64,000 nt of DNA from Pollenia angustigena (GCA_930367215.1 OV884057.1:252180830-252244829), one strand, 5' to 3'. Numbered from the stretch's first letter, positions 33,274-45,480 are shown. Numbers and translations: made by a program. The notes: a model not told the origin generated them from the letters alone.

Positions 33274-33953
33274 ACAAGTAAGAGTGCTATATTCGGCTAT
33301 GCCGAATCTTATATACCCTTCACCATGGCTTGGAAAGAACAGAAGTTTATATATATATTTAAATACATGTATATATACATGTATATTTATAAAATATATA
33401 TCGTTTAGTTTTATTTAATTATTTGCACATGATTGCGTGCTATTAAATATATTAAAAGTTTAATTAATATATAGCACGTTAAGTTTTGATCGAATTTCAG
33501 TATTTGGTCATGCCGACATCTTAAAGTATAAAATTACCATTTACTTTGGTGATAAAACTTGTAGTCGGGAAGTTCTATGGTTCACGAAAATAGGTATTAA
33601 AAAAAACTATATTTTTGACATTACTTTTTTTTACCGATATTCCGAGTTTTTCTAAAGATTTCCGATATTTTGATATCTAAAACGTATGAATAGGTCATAA
33701 TACAGCTCTAAAATTTTAGTTTTTATAAAAATGTTAATGTTTTTAGTCCTTTTTTGGAGTATTTTGCACATAACTTAACCATTTTTAACCGATTTGGCAG
33801 ATTTATATACCAATGTGCTTAAAAATAATATTTCCATTAAATTGGCTTATAGGCATATATATATATACCTACATATTTGTACATATATTTAAGCAAACTT
33901 AATTATAAAAAAAACAAACTTAATTATAAAATAAAAAACAAACTTAATTATAA
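33274..33953 (-). mobile_element. Tandem copy of a family C DINE-like 3' end
   Basis: It begins with the terminus ACAAGTAAGAGTGCTATATT, the CGGCTATGCCG stem and TATATACCCTTCACCATGG. It is repeated almost base for base at 33954, an offset of exactly 680 bp. The inner edge is marked by several CAAACTTAATTATAAA repeats. Only the terminus-proximal part is present, so this is a terminal duplication of the element that follows. Confidence 0.85.
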
Positions 33954-35419
33954 ACAAGTAAGAGTGCTATATTCGGCTATGCCGAATCTTATATACCCTT
34001 CACCATGGTTTGGAAAGAACAGAAGTTTATATATATATTTAAATATATGTATATATATATGTATATTTATAAAATATATATAGTTTAGTTTTATTTAATT
34101 ATTTGCACATGATTGCGTGCTATTAAATATATTAAAAGTTTAATTAATATATAGCACGTTAAGTTTTGATCGAATTTCAGTATTTGGTCATACCGACATC
34201 TTAAAGTATAAAATTACCATTTACTTTGGTGATAAAACTTGTAGTCGGGAAGTTCTATGGTTCACGAAAATAGGTATTAAAAAAAAAACTATATTTTTGA
34301 CATTACTTTTTTTCTAAGTTTCCGAGTTTTTCTAAAGATTTCCGATATTTTGATATCTAAAACGTATGAATAGGTCATAATACAGCTCTTAAATTTTAGC
34401 TTTTATAAAAATGTTAATGTTTTTTGTCCTTTTTTGGAGTATTTTGCACATAACTTAACCATTTTTAACCGATTTGGCAGATTTATATACCAACGTGCTT
34501 AAAAATAATATTTCCATTAAATTGGCTTTTAGGCATATATATATATACCTACATATGTGTACATATATTTAAGCAAACTTAATTATAAAAAAAAACAAAC
34601 TTAATTATAAAAAGAGTAACTTTTGGGATTTCAGTATTTTGATTATAACTCATCCATTTTTTAACCGATTTGACAGATTTATATACCGACGTGTTTAGCA
34701 AGAAATGTAACATTTATTTGTGTTATAAAACTTGGACTCGGGAAGATCCATGGTTACCGAAAATGGGTATTTAAAAAAAAAAAATTAATTTTGGTCATAA
34801 CTTTTTTGTATCTGAGCCGATTTTCCCGAGTTCTTTATAAAATATGTTCTACTAAAAATTTCCGATATTTTGGTATATAAGTCATATCCATAGGACATAT
34901 GACAGCCCTAAAATTTAGGTTTTTATACAATTTTTAATTTTTTTTGTACGGGAGGTACCACGCCCACTTCTCCTATCCCGCCCACATTTTGTAGGGTGAT
35001 GTGTATTGACAACCTAAATGTGTGTACCTAATTTGGAAACTTTGGCTCTTACCGTTCTCCAGATATACAGAAAAAAGCAATAAAAATACAACAACAACAA
35101 GGGATTTTTGTAAAAAATTAGAGGCAGTCGTGGTTTTTTGATCATATCCCAGCCATTTGTGGACCGATCTTGCTGAATGGACTATATGTGACATAAATGT
35201 AAAACAACCTAGCCGCTATCATGTCTGGTTTTCCCGGAAAACACATATCAAGCGTAAGACGGACAGACGGACAGACGGACGGATATCGTTAAATCAACTT
35301 CTCTCCTCATAAGGACCCAGAATATATATACTTTATAGGGTCTAAGATCAATATTGTAGAAATTACAAACGGAATGACAAACTTATATATACCCTTTTCC
35401 ACCTGTGGTGAAGGGTATA
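33954..35419 (-). mobile_element. Near-complete DINE-1-like element, family C
   Basis: Read in reverse it starts at TATACCCTTCACCACAGGTG (35419) and runs through CCCTATAAAGTATATATATT, TCTGGGTCCTTATGAGGAGA, the CCGTCTGTCCGTCTGTCCGT core and CCAGATCGGTCC-type boxes. It continues through GTGGGCGTGGTACCTCCCGT and ends in the ACTCTTACTTGT terminus at 33954. It is the best family C reference in the window. Confidence 0.85.
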
Positions 35420-35605
35420 AAAATGAAATCAATAAAAAAAAATAAGGGTATAAAAAGGGTAATTAAAAGGCGTAAATATGTATAAAATATACGTATATGA
35501 AGTTCATAAATATATTTAAAAAATTTTAAAAAGTGAAAAACTGACCAATTTCTTTTTAGATAAAAAGATTTATAAAATAAAAAAACAAAAAATAAAAAAC
35601 AAAAA

Positions 35606-35695
35606 AAAGAATGGAATGAATGGGATTCGAACCAGAAAACCAATAAGACATTGTTAAGAGGCAGACCGTTTAGACCGTTCGACCATCGAACCGCA
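35606..35695 (-). tRNA. tRNA-like sequence (pseudo-tRNA or SINE head)
   Basis: The reverse strand shows a B box GGTTCGAATCC (exact consensus) and, about 55 bases upstream, TGGTCGAACGG, one change from the A box TRGCNNARNGG. Spacing suits a tRNA with a long variable arm. The acceptor stem does not pair, so I consider it a pseudogene or the promoter head of a SINE. It lies 190 bp beyond the 5' end of a DINE-like element. Confidence 0.45.
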
Positions 35696-36033
35696 TGAGA
35701 AGTCGTTGTTGATTTGAGTTGTGATATCCATAATTATTTATATTAAATTAAAGTATGTATGTGTTTGTTGTTTGTGTGTAATACAGAAGGTAATATTAAA
35801 TAAAAAAAAAAAGAAGTTTACCGCAAGTATTTTAAATGAAAAAAACCACAAAAAAACAACTATTTTACAGGGTTACCATTAACCGTTTTGAAACGTAAAC
35901 TTTCGTTTTGGTTAATAAAAGTCGCAAACCAATTTAAATGTTTTTTATTTATCAATAATACAACATAAACATACCAAGAAATTGCTTAAATTGTGTATGC
36001 TTTTAAATCGCTTTTGTGCAGAAGATATTATCA
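35696..36033. other. No feature recognised
   Basis: AT-rich DNA with A-runs at 35800-35812. No coding signal or element ends were seen. Confidence 0.4.
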
Positions 36034-36226
36034 GGCCTGTTCTGAAAATCACTTTAACTCAAATCACGTGATTTGAAATCACATGTGCCTACTGAAATCA
36101 CACGTGTGATATTTAAGCGTCCCGTTTTTGTGTGATCTTCAATTGCAGAAAGCACACCAAGAAACACAACAACGGTATGACTTTCAAAACACCACAAAGT
36201 CACAGGTGTGATTTCAGAACAGGCCC
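36034..36226. mobile_element. Inverted-repeat MITE (GGCCTGTTCTGAAA ends)
   Basis: GGCCTGTTCTGAAAATCAC at the left is matched by GTGATTTCAGAACAGGCC at the right, with further CACACGTGTGAT / ATCACGTGATTT palindromes between. It is about 193 bp. The flanks give no clear target duplication. Confidence 0.65.
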
Positions 36227-36964
36227 GTATATAGGTATATATGAATATATTTTTGTATAAATTGTCTAAAAAAGTGACTAATATGTTATCAATGTCAGCA
36301 ATAAAAAGGCAAAGATTGCTTTTAATATTTTGACGACACTAGATGACTGTTCGTTATGTTAGCGGTTTTTTGTAGTCGTAAAATTATATGATGAGGGCAT
36401 TTCTAATATTCCCTAAATACAATTTTTTTTAGAGTGGATAACCCTGCTTGTTTGTATGGTTTTTAAGCAGTGTGACCATTTTGGCAATTTTGCAGCTTTA
36501 CTTAGATTAAAAATTTTAATTTAGCTAAAATACTTTCATTAAGCGCTTCGCATTTTTTTAAGCATTTTAATTGAATGTTTCTAGCTTTTTTAGAATTATT
36601 TTAAAAATTGAAGAATAGGTATTGATATAACTTAAGTTTTTTATGTATTATAATAAATTATAATAAATTTTGACTAAAAAAAATAGTTGTAGTCAAAATG
36701 AAATTTCGTATGGAAATGGATAATTCTTATTTTATTGTAAAAAAATTTTCATTTTATTTTTTTACAAGACGATAAGCCTGCATGTTTGGGCGATTTTTAA
36801 TGAAGACTTTTAAGTAGTGTGGGAATTTTTTATTTTTGAAAGTAAATTCAGCACAAAAAACTTAGATTTAGCTGTAAAATTTCCATTTGGCATTTTATTA
36901 GCTTTTTAGAAAAATGTTTTAAGCTTCTTTTGATTAATTTTTAAAGTTGGATGAAATAGTCTTA
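36227..36964. other. No feature recognised
   Basis: AT-rich DNA. Two similar blocks around 36470-36560 and 36820-36910 (AGTGTG, ATTTAGCT, TTAAGC(A/T)TT) suggest a faint internal duplication. No coding signal. Confidence 0.4.
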
Positions 36965-37280
36965 AGCGGCCCATACACTTGCAATATTACTGTATATGAT
37001 ATTCGCCATATTATTTAAATTTTGTCCTATATTATGCAATAAGTCGCACAATGGTTTCATTCATTCAATAAAAAGGTGAACATAAACTATAGGAATAGCA
37101 TAAACAGCATTATACAATGTTGCCAACACATTTCACTTTCTTTTCGTTGTGCAATAAAAATCAAAAGTCTTTTGATTGTTGCCAATATATTGTGCTACCA
37201 TCGAATATCGCATACACATTGGCGATATAATTGTACAATACGTAAAATTGAACAATTTTATTGCAAGTGTATGATCCGCT
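36965..37280. mobile_element. MITE with TTA target duplication
   Basis: The ends AGCGG(C/A)(C/T)CATACACTTG and complement are flanked by TTA (36962-36964, 37281-37283). GATATTCGCCATATTA and ATCGCATACACATTGGCGAT words pair further in. It is 316 bp; the small frame it contains is accidental. Confidence 0.8.
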
Positions 37281-37283
37281 TTA

Positions 37284-38160
37284 GCGATTAAAACTAAAAT
37301 AAATTGTTATAAACTAACTTTTACGCAATTAATGATGACTGTTTTTTTAAAATATAAAAAAAATAATCTGGTCTAAATATGTCTGTAAATTCTTTTAAAT
37401 CAAAATAGCTATAAAACCGTTTGTATTTTGTTTTTATTAGAGGGCCTTCCAATTTCAAGGTTAACCAATTGTGGTATTTATATCTGATGCTTTATCAAAT
37501 CTACCTAAATACTTGTTTAAATATTACCATTTATTTTAATTTTGTTTAAAATGAGTCACTTAAATGTATAAGGATTTAAAACAATATAATGAACAACTTT
37601 AAGAATTATTTGTAGCGTTTTCAAAATAATTTTTAGCATTTCTTTGCCTTGCCTAATGTCAGAGTAAGCTGTGAACAAATTTTAAGATCTGTTTCTATGT
37701 CATTGGGTTCGTCAATAAAATTATCCTAACTTAAATGTTTCTAGCTTTTTGATTAAATTAAACATTTACGTACGCAAATACTTATTGTTGAATGTTTTGT
37801 TTTCAAATAACAAATGGGATTTTTTTTAGAAATAATAATATTTTTTAAAAATAATATGGCAACACGTGTAAGATTTTTGAATTGAAATGTAAGAAGAGAC
37901 AATCCGTTTCTATAACTGAAAAAAAAGCATCAATCATGAAAACAATGCCTACCAATACACATAAATAACTTTTGCATATTCGTACATACTTAGGTATTTA
38001 AATTTAAGCCAAAAACAAATTGTAAAATATGTTTTTTGTTTCACATGTAAGGCGAACGATGCATATTTATATTGTCAATAAAATGAAAAAATCAAAAATC
38101 GCTGAATAATTTTAAAATCGTTTATAGAAATATTTATGGAAAAAGTTAAAAAATTTTTGT
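37284..38160. other. No gene recognised
   Basis: AT-rich, intron-like DNA without element ends or coding signal. Confidence 0.45.
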
Positions 38161-38164
38161 TTGG

Positions 38165-38252
38165 TAAAGGTGGAGATGCCGAGATTTGAACCCCGGCAAT
38201 ATAACAAACAAACCTTCTTGGGCAACCGCCCAGACCATTGAGCTATTAACCT
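38165..38252 (-). tRNA. tRNA-like sequence (pseudo-tRNA or SINE head)
   Basis: The reverse strand carries TAGCTCAATGG, an exact match to the A box, and GGTTCAAATCT, one change from the B box. A GCTC/GGGC D-stem can form. The anticodon arm and acceptor stem do not fold properly (GGGCGGTTGCCC pairs with itself). The T-arm has a mismatch. It is more likely a tRNA-derived repeat than a working gene. A DINE-like copy starts about 140 bp away. Confidence 0.45.
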
Positions 38253-38389
38253 TGTTAATAATAAAGCATTATAATAGAATATACTTCGTCATATTATTAG
38301 TTTAATTTGTAGGTATGTATTTTTCAATTAAAGCGAACAATCATGTTGTACAAGCATGTGTACATGTTTCAAATAAAAAAACAAAAAAA

Positions 38390-39250
38390 CAACAACCACA
38401 AGGGTTTTTTTTGGAAAAATTAGAGGCAGTCGTGGTTTTTTGATCATATCTCAGCCATTTGTGGACCGATCTTGCTGAAATTCAATAGCAAGAAATGGTG
38501 GACTATATGAGTTATTTTGGCTATAAAACTTGGACTCGGGAAGATCTATGGTTCCTGAGAATGGGTATTTTTCAAAAAAAAATTAATATTTTGGTCATAA
38601 ATTTTTCGTATCTGAACCGATTTTCCCGAGTTTTTTATAAAATATGTTCTACTAAAAATTTCCGATATTTTGGTATATAAGTCATATCCATAGGACATAT
38701 GACAGCCCTAAAATTTAGGTTTTTATACAATTTTTAATTTTTTTTGTACGGGAGGTACCACGCCCACTTCTCCAATCCCGCCCACATTTTGTAGGGTGGT
38801 GTGTATTGACAACCTTAATGTTTGTACCTAATTTGGAAACTTTGGCTCTTGCCGTTCTCCAGATATACAGAAAAAAGCAATAAAAATACAACAACAACAA
38901 GGGATTTTTGGAAAAAATTAGAGGCAGTCGTGGTTTTTTGATCATATCTCAGCCATTTGTGGACCGATCTTGCTGAATTTCAATAGCAAGAAATGGTGGA
39001 CTATATGTGACATAAATGTAAAACAACCTAGCCGCTATCATGTCTGGATTATCCGGAAAACACATATCAAACGTAAGACGGACAGACGGACATACGGACA
39101 GACGGACAGACGGACATCGTTAAATCAACTTCTCTTCTCATATGGACCCAGAATATATATACTTTATGGGGTCTAAAATCAATATTGTGGAAATTACAAA
39201 CGTTATGACAAACTTATATATACCCTTTTACACCTGTGGTGAAGGGTATA
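38390..39250 (-). mobile_element. DINE-1-like element, family C, rearranged
   Basis: The outer end TATACCCTTCACCACAGGTG is at 39250, followed in reverse by the CCGTCTGTCCGTCTGTCCGT core. A segment around GAGGCAGTCGTGGTTTTTTG, TTTGTGGACCGATCTTGCTG occurs twice (38424-38485 and 38918-38980). The first is joined to a GGACTCGGGAAGATCTATGG box, so this is a rearranged or re-inserted copy lacking the 3' terminus. Confidence 0.75.
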
Positions 39251-40632
39251 AAAATAACTATGTCTAAAAGGATTTTTATTTATTTCGGTTTTTAAAAAGG
39301 GATTTTTTTGTAGGAGCAATAAATTTCGGCATATTTTATAGAAAATGAAATGTATGCAAATTTTTTGTAGTTAATGTTTTTCATTAATTAATTTAACGAT
39401 TTTAAAAATAAATAGAATTACAAAAAAATCTGAAATGGTATAAAATGGAAATTTTAGTGTCAAACTCACTTACCAATTTTAATTTTTTTTTTAATAATAA
39501 GAAAATATAACATTAAATCTGAAGGATTCACTTCTGCAAAACCAATTTTTTTTTACATAGATATTGGAAAAACAAGCTGACAACATGATTGCAGACAGGT
39601 TAAGTTATTAAAGATCCAAATAAAGTTATAAACCAGGGTTAGAGAATGAACTTTAATTTATAGTTTCGTTAAAAGAATGTGTCCTGTTTTTAAAGAGACT
39701 AGGAGCTCAACTTGTATAATATTTTCCCACTTTAAAAAATTTTACTTTTTTCCAGTTTGTTTATCTCGCCATATTAATCTTTCAATACAAAAAGCATTGC
39801 AGTAGATATTTCTAGTAAGTGTAAAATAAACCATACAATACTTTAAGGCATTCTCAAAATTTCAACACAACAAAAACAACAATAGAAGCAGAGTTTAAAA
39901 AAAATTTGCATTTCGCATGATATCGATTGCCATGACGTCACATGCATACTAAACAGAAAATTAAGCAAATGAATCTACTTCAGGAACTGACACAGACACA
40001 ATAAAATTTGTATCTGTGTAAGACTGTGTGTATAAGAGAGAGATAAACGGAACATGAGTGTTTAAGTGTTTCCTAAAAAGTCCCAATAAGGTTTAAGCAA
40101 ACTTCCACTTTTTTCAAGTTAACGGCACATCACTGTTACTTGGTAATAGGATGACTGTTGACTGGTATCTCATTGAGTTGTGACAAAGCTGTGAAGATAT
40201 GTATGTGTTTGTAAAGATATCAAGTAGATGCTGGGAGTTGCTGTGGTGATTTCCCTTTAACATATTATCATAATCTAAACACCAGCAACAAGAACAAAAT
40301 TGTGTTCAGTTGTGTTGATGTTTTTCTTGTTGAAGCATTAGAGGCAGAGAATTCCTGTTGTATCCACAATAATGGTGCAAGAGCATCTGCTTCTGCTGCT
40401 CAATCGCACAGATAATGATGCTTTATCGTTTGTACTTATGCAGAGTTTTATTGTTCCAAAAATCATACCTACATTCATACACATGTTTTTTTTTTTTTTT
40501 TTGCAAGAAATTATATAAAGGAACACTGGGTTAAGAAAACCGAGTGATCAAAAAAAGGGATTATTTTTGAAAATATTATGAAGCTAGATTTTTTAAAGAA
40601 TTTAGGTGATCACAAATTTTTTACTTATAATA
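39251..40632. other. No gene recognised
   Basis: AT-rich DNA with some GC-balanced sequence at 40140-40420 (GAGGCAGAGAATTCCTGTTG nearby) that could be conserved non-coding sequence. No frame with a domain was seen. Confidence 0.4.
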
Positions 40633-40881
40633 CACGGAAATAAGTTTATTTTCTAAAATATTCAATTTCGTTTCTTAAAACAAGAAAATCCATAATAATT
40701 TCTTGATTTTAACTTATTTCGTTCGTATTAAGTTAAATTTTCTTAAATAATAATGAAACATTTTTCTATAACCAAGCCAGAAGTATTTTAAATAGGTAAT
40801 TTGTGGCTTGGACGATATTATGCAAAAATTTCCTTATTCCAGCTTTATTTTCTTGGGATTTAGTCAATAATTCCTTCCGTG
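40633..40881. mobile_element. TA-flanked short MITE
   Basis: CACGGAAATAAGTT and AATTCCTTCCGTG form inverted ends with TA outside (40631-40632, 40882-40883). The terminal word resembles the CACGCAGAGAAAA end of the larger elements. It is 249 bp. Confidence 0.5.
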
Positions 40882-41429
40882 TATAAACATGCTTGTTTAA
40901 GGTGTTATGATACTTGCTATTTTTTGTATTGGATTTTTTTAGGATTGACTGAATGAAACAAGAAATGCGAGAAAGAACAAGAAATACAATTTGATAAAAT
41001 GTAAACAAAACAAAAAATACTGCCCACGTTTTTCCCCCACAAAAAACCGTCATAAAAGCTAAAAATCGCAACAAAAAAAAGTTAAAAACCGTTTCTTTCG
41101 ATCAAAAACTAAAAAAATTGGCAACAGTGCTAACAATTAATCTGGAAATGTCAATTTTAAGTTAAAAAATTATATATTTTTTTTGACAGTCTTAGATTAT
41201 TTATCGATAACACATGTATATTTGTTTGACATTTCAAGATTTTTAATGATATAATCATACTCTTTACACTTAGTCAGTTTTCCTATGCAAATACATATAT
41301 TTGCTTTGTTCTCCAATATAGAAAAAATACAAAAAATAGCAAGTATCATAACAGCTTTAGCCTTTTGATGGTGCATAGACCTCGCAAAATAATCATTTAA
41401 GGTACTTAAAAACATTTTTTCCAATAAAA
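40882..41429. other. No gene recognised
   Basis: AT-rich DNA. GGCAACAGTGCTAA at 41119-41132 resembles an hAT terminus but has no partner nearby. Confidence 0.4.
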
Positions 41430-42153
41430 ACAAGTAAGAAAGTATAGTCGGTCAAGCCCGACCATATGATACCCTACACCACAGCATTTAAAAACACATC
41501 ATGCTTATGTGTCCATATAAATATAGATTTATTTATCTATGTTTATAAACTTCATGAAAATCGGTTTGAAAGTTTGTGAGAGGCAAAAATTGCCCCCTAC
41601 CTCCCCTTGTGGTGCTATTTTTGAAAAACTGTATAGCTAATGTGTCCATATAGATATGGATCTATCTATGTTTTAAATTTCTTTAAAATCGGTTTGAGAG
41701 GCAGAAATTGCCCCTATCTCCCCTCGTGGTCCTATTTTTTAAAAAATGCATACATTTTGTGTCCATATGGATATGGTTCTATCTATGTTTTAAATTTCAT
41801 TGAAATAGGTTTGATAGTTTCTGAGAGGAAGAAATTTCCCCCTAACTTCCCTCGTGGTCCTACGATTCGGCCCAATTTCAATAGGCTTAGTCCTTGTGCC
41901 AATAAGAAACTATGGCCCAAATTTCATTATCTCCAAAATTGCGACCTGTACTTTGCGCACAAGGTTACATGGACAGCCAGCCAGCCAGCCTGCCAGCCAG
42001 CCTGCCAGCCGGACGGACATCGTTAGTTCGACTCAGAAAGTGATTCTAAGACGATCGGTATACTTTAAGGTGGGTCTAGGACCAATATTTTAAGGCGTTA
42101 CATACATCAGCACAAATGCATAATACCCTCTCCACTATTGTAGTGTGGGTATA
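41430..42153 (-). mobile_element. Near-complete DINE-1-like element, family B
   Basis: The terminus ACAAGTAAGAAAGTATAGTC leads into the inverted GGTCAAGCCCGACC stem and ATGATACCCTACACCAC. Three diverged copies of a TGTCCATAT(A/G)(G/A)ATATGG box of about 120-bp spacing follow, then GCGACCTGTACTTTGCGCAC, the CAGCCAGCCAGCC core and CGGACGGACATCGTTAGTTC. It ends CTACACTACAATAGTGGAGA-like at 42153. Long open frames here only translate the CAGC repeats. Confidence 0.8.
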
Positions 42154-42420
42154 AAAATATATAAATATGATCACAAATTTTGTCAAAATAAGTTTTTGCA
42201 GGATATTTACTTTATAGCTTTTGCATTGAAAAAAGTGATGCCGCCGTTTTATTGTTTACAAAAAAGTAAGTGAAGTAAGTGACTTTGAAAATTTAGACTT
42301 GCTATTTTTGACCAACCTTGGAAATATATTTTTGTGAATTACCAGCAAGTCAATTAAAAACTTCAAAATCAGGCTAGCAGTAAGAATTCTGCATCGTTTT
42401 AAATTTTTGCAATATCAAAA

Positions 42421-43764
42421 TCTATATATGTATATAAAAATAAGTTGCATGGTGTTAGTAATTGATGTTCTCTGTAATGCGTGAACCGATTTTGTTTCTG
42501 CAAAGTTCAAGTGGAAGGTGACGTAGTGTATCAGCGGTCTTCAAATGTGTATTGGTTCATGAGTTATAGCCATTCTAGCGAACACTGAATTAATTCCAAA
42601 ACATATATTTTTTTGCATGGAAATTTTTCGAATTTGACTTAATATTTTGAGAAACTGAAAGTCGTCTTCTGGAATTGCAGCCACTTTGTAAGATGGTGGT
42701 CGCACAGCACATTCTGCTTTGAAATGGCCATTGAATTACCAAGTTAATGAAACTCCCACATATAACGTTTCAAAATCATCTGGAACGGCAAAATTATTGA
42801 AACGTTGCGGTATCATTATTTGGGATGAATGCATTATGGCGAATAAAAAATCTGTTGAAGCATTGGAAAGAACAATGAAAGACCTTCGAGGTAGTTCAGA
42901 GTTGTTTGGTGGTGTCTTGATTTTATAGATCTACAGCTGCCGATGAAATTAACGCTTGCTTAAAGTCTTCATGCTTATGAAAGATTTGTAAAAATATTGA
43001 AACTCACTATTAACGTTCGTGTTCAGTTGCAGAATGATCCATCTGCTGATAAGTTCTCTAAGCAATTGCTGAAAATTGGGAATGGTGCAATGCCTGTTAA
43101 CGAAGCTGGATTGATAAAATTGCCAAATGATTTTTCCCATTTCGTTCAGTCAAAAGAGGAATTGATTGAACGTGTGTTCCTAACATAGCACAAAAATATA
43201 CATGCCATACACGGTTGAGTGACAGAGAAATTTTAGCGGCAAAGAACAAAGATGTTAGTGAATTAAATATGGCTATACAATCAAAGATTCCTGGCGAATT
43301 GGTTTCGTACAAGTCTGTGGATACTGTTACCAATGTAGAAGATGTTGTGAATTATCCAACAGAATTTTTGAATTCGTTGGATTTACCAGGATTGCCTCTG
43401 CATAATCTCCAATTGAAAGTTGGAGTCACTTTAATTTTGCTTCGCAATATCAATCAACCCCGTTAGTGTAATGGCACAAGATTAGCTATTAAAAGGATTA
43501 TGGCTTATGTAATTGAAGCTACAATTTTAACTGGAAAATTCAAAGGCGAAGATATATTCATTCCACTCATCCCAATAACTCCGTCTCATATGCCAATCAT
43601 TAGAAATATGTGGAGTGAATTTAGAGTATCCAGCTTTCTCACATGGACAGTTGTATGTAGCCTGTTCTCGCGTTGGCAAACCATCGGTTTTGTATTATTA
43701 CACCGAAAATGGAAAAACAAGAAATGTTGTGTACCACATTTCAATAAAAACAATTTATCACTGA
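42421..43764 (+). mobile_element. Internally deleted Helitron carrying helicase remains
   Basis: TCTATATATGTATATAAAAA after an A gives a typical Helitron 5' start. The following 170 bp match the Helitron at 30917. At about 42660 the sequence jumps straight into a late part of the RepHel helicase, so the Rep domain and most of the protein are deleted. No 3' CTAG end with hairpin was found near the end of the helicase tail. Confidence 0.7.
42662..43764 (+). pseudogene. Helitron PIF1-type helicase C-terminal pseudogene
   Basis: Successive frames read SSGIAATL, DGGRTAHSALKWPLNY, NETPTYNVSKSSGTAKLLK, IIIWDECIMANKKSVEALER, LRGSSELFGGVLIL, STAADEINACLKSS, NVRVQLQNDPS, AKNKDVSELN, YPTEFLNSLDLPGLPLHNLQ, LRNINQPR, VIEATILTGKFKGEDIFIP and finally AFSHGQLYVACSRVGKPSVL with a stop at 43762. 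This is the order of the PIF1-like helicase of animal Helitrons, including the IIWDE(C) Walker B box. There are frameshifts (near 42928, 42995, 43190 and 43465), a stop after SSGIAATL, and two deletions. One removes the segment after GGVLIL; the other removes the stretch before CGVNLEYP. It is not functional. Confidence 0.9.
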
Positions 43765-44457
43765 TTTAAATGAATTCGAATTGATTTCTTATTTTATTTT
43801 TTGCACTACATATGTATATATATATACAGACCAAAAGAACCCAAACTTAAAAAACCAAAACTTAAACTCGAATTCAAGTCCTTAATTGCCGCCTGAAATG
43901 TTAGTCCAATTGGACTAATTGTTAACAAAAATGCAGAATCACTTCTATTCTTTTCTTTAATCTCCTACTGTGGAACGTTTATATTATCCACAAAAGTTTA
44001 ACAGTTACAAAAGAGAAGTATTATTCGATGAGAAATTCCTTTAAATAAACAAAAACTTTGCACATACTTCTTGAGCAAGTCTACAGGTATTTTTTATTCG
44101 TAAACAGGAATCGGAATTCATTCAAAAGCAGAAAAATTTCCTTTCACAAGAACTGAAGCCGAAAGACATCGAACGTCCAATTTGAATTTTGAATTAAACC
44201 CTGCCTCAATAGCATGGGTTGGAGTAGTTTAACCTCAGTCATCTTTTCGTGGTGATTGTATCGAGCAGAATATTCTAGCTGGTTAAATCGAAATCGCAAG
44301 GAGGCAGATTTTAAAAATGTTTAGTTAGTGACTGTTAACCTTAATCAGTCAAGAAGTTCGGGTTGTTATCAACTGAGCTGTTTTATCAGTTTAATTTGTC
44401 ATATATTTTTTTTGGAAAATTGGAAATATTCAAATAAATTGAGAATGTGAAATTAAA
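43765..44457. other. No gene recognised
   Basis: The first part could be Helitron 3' flank, but no terminus is visible. The rest is AT-rich DNA without element ends. Confidence 0.4.
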
Positions 44458-44670
44458 ACAAGTAAGAGTGCTAAATTAGGCTATGCCGAATTTTATATAA
44501 TCTTCCCCTTATACCCCTATGGTGCAATAAGAACAGAAAGTTATGTTGATACCGATATAAATAAAAATTTGTTATGTGTCAATAGTCTAAAAAAGATCAT
44601 AATAACAAACACTAGATATATAGAAAAATAGACGGATAGACGAACATCGTTAAACAAACAGTGTTCTATA
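44458..44670 (-). mobile_element. DINE-1-like fragment, family C terminus
   Basis: ACAAGTAAGAGTGCTAAATT, AGGCTATGCCGAATTTTATA and a short GACGGATAGACGAACATCGT core piece are joined after deletion of most of the body. Confidence 0.65.
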
Positions 44671-44689
44671 TGTACGTATGTATGTATTT

Positions 44690-45480
44690 AATATGAACTA
44701 GCATATACAAACTATTTCGTTAGCGTCTCCTTTTTCTTCGTGGACATATTTTTATGCCAAAGTTTATTTTTCTAGGTTTAAACTTGTTTAAATTCTAGCA
44801 TTTAACCCGCTACTTTAGTAGAACCAGAAAGCTAAAGAAAAATATCAAATTTCCCGTATTTCCTTTTTTTGGTACTATATTTTTCCCCCATTAAAGTATC
44901 AAACATTTCAGTATTGTAGTGGCAGCCCATAATTTACAAATAAGAATATGTTAATGTATGGAGGAAAATGTTTTGTAAAAAAAAGTACCATAAATAGTTA
45001 CGATGTTCACCCCTTAAATGTTTGAATTTCGAAAAAGTACCAAATTCGTTTACGTATTTTTTTGATTAGTTTCGAATGTGGTATTAAGTTTGTTTCTATG
45101 TTTATTGATTCAAAAGATAGATGGGGTGGCAAAAAAGTACTAAAATTAAGATTTTACCCGTTTACTCCCTAATAGGGCAGAATTTCAAAAAAGTACCAGA
45201 CACCTGTCCGCTTATTTTTCTAGAGAACAACGATAAGTATTACATTTATTTGGCATCTCTTTTACTTTTGGAGATATAAGGTTACCGAATTTGCCGGTTT
45301 TCCCCTTTTTTACCCCTAAACATTCGAATTTCGAAAAATCCCGTCTTAGTGGATAGTTTTGAGTGACCAAACGGTTTGGGCTGGGCGGTGATAAATGAAT
45401 CAGTCTGTCAGTCACTCACGCAACTCTTTAATATATGTATATAGAAGATAACAAAACTCCAAAAAAGTCTTAATAAATAA
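44690..45480. repeat. Repeat-built segment (about 150-bp period), unclassified transposon 3' region
   Basis: A box of the form CCCTAAA(C/T)(A/G)TT(C/T)GAATTTCGAAAA recurs near 45013, 45170 and 45318, each time followed by an AAGTACC or AATCCC word. The segment ends in GACCAAACGGTTTGGGCTGG, a CAGTCTGTCAGTCACTCACG stretch and TATATGTATATAGAAG. It looks like the 3' part of a LINE or Helitron, but I cannot decide which. Confidence 0.45.

Noticed and set aside
41640..42093. Open frames with Ala-Ser-Gln-Pro repeats
   Set aside because: They translate the CAGCCAGCC core of a family B DINE-like element.
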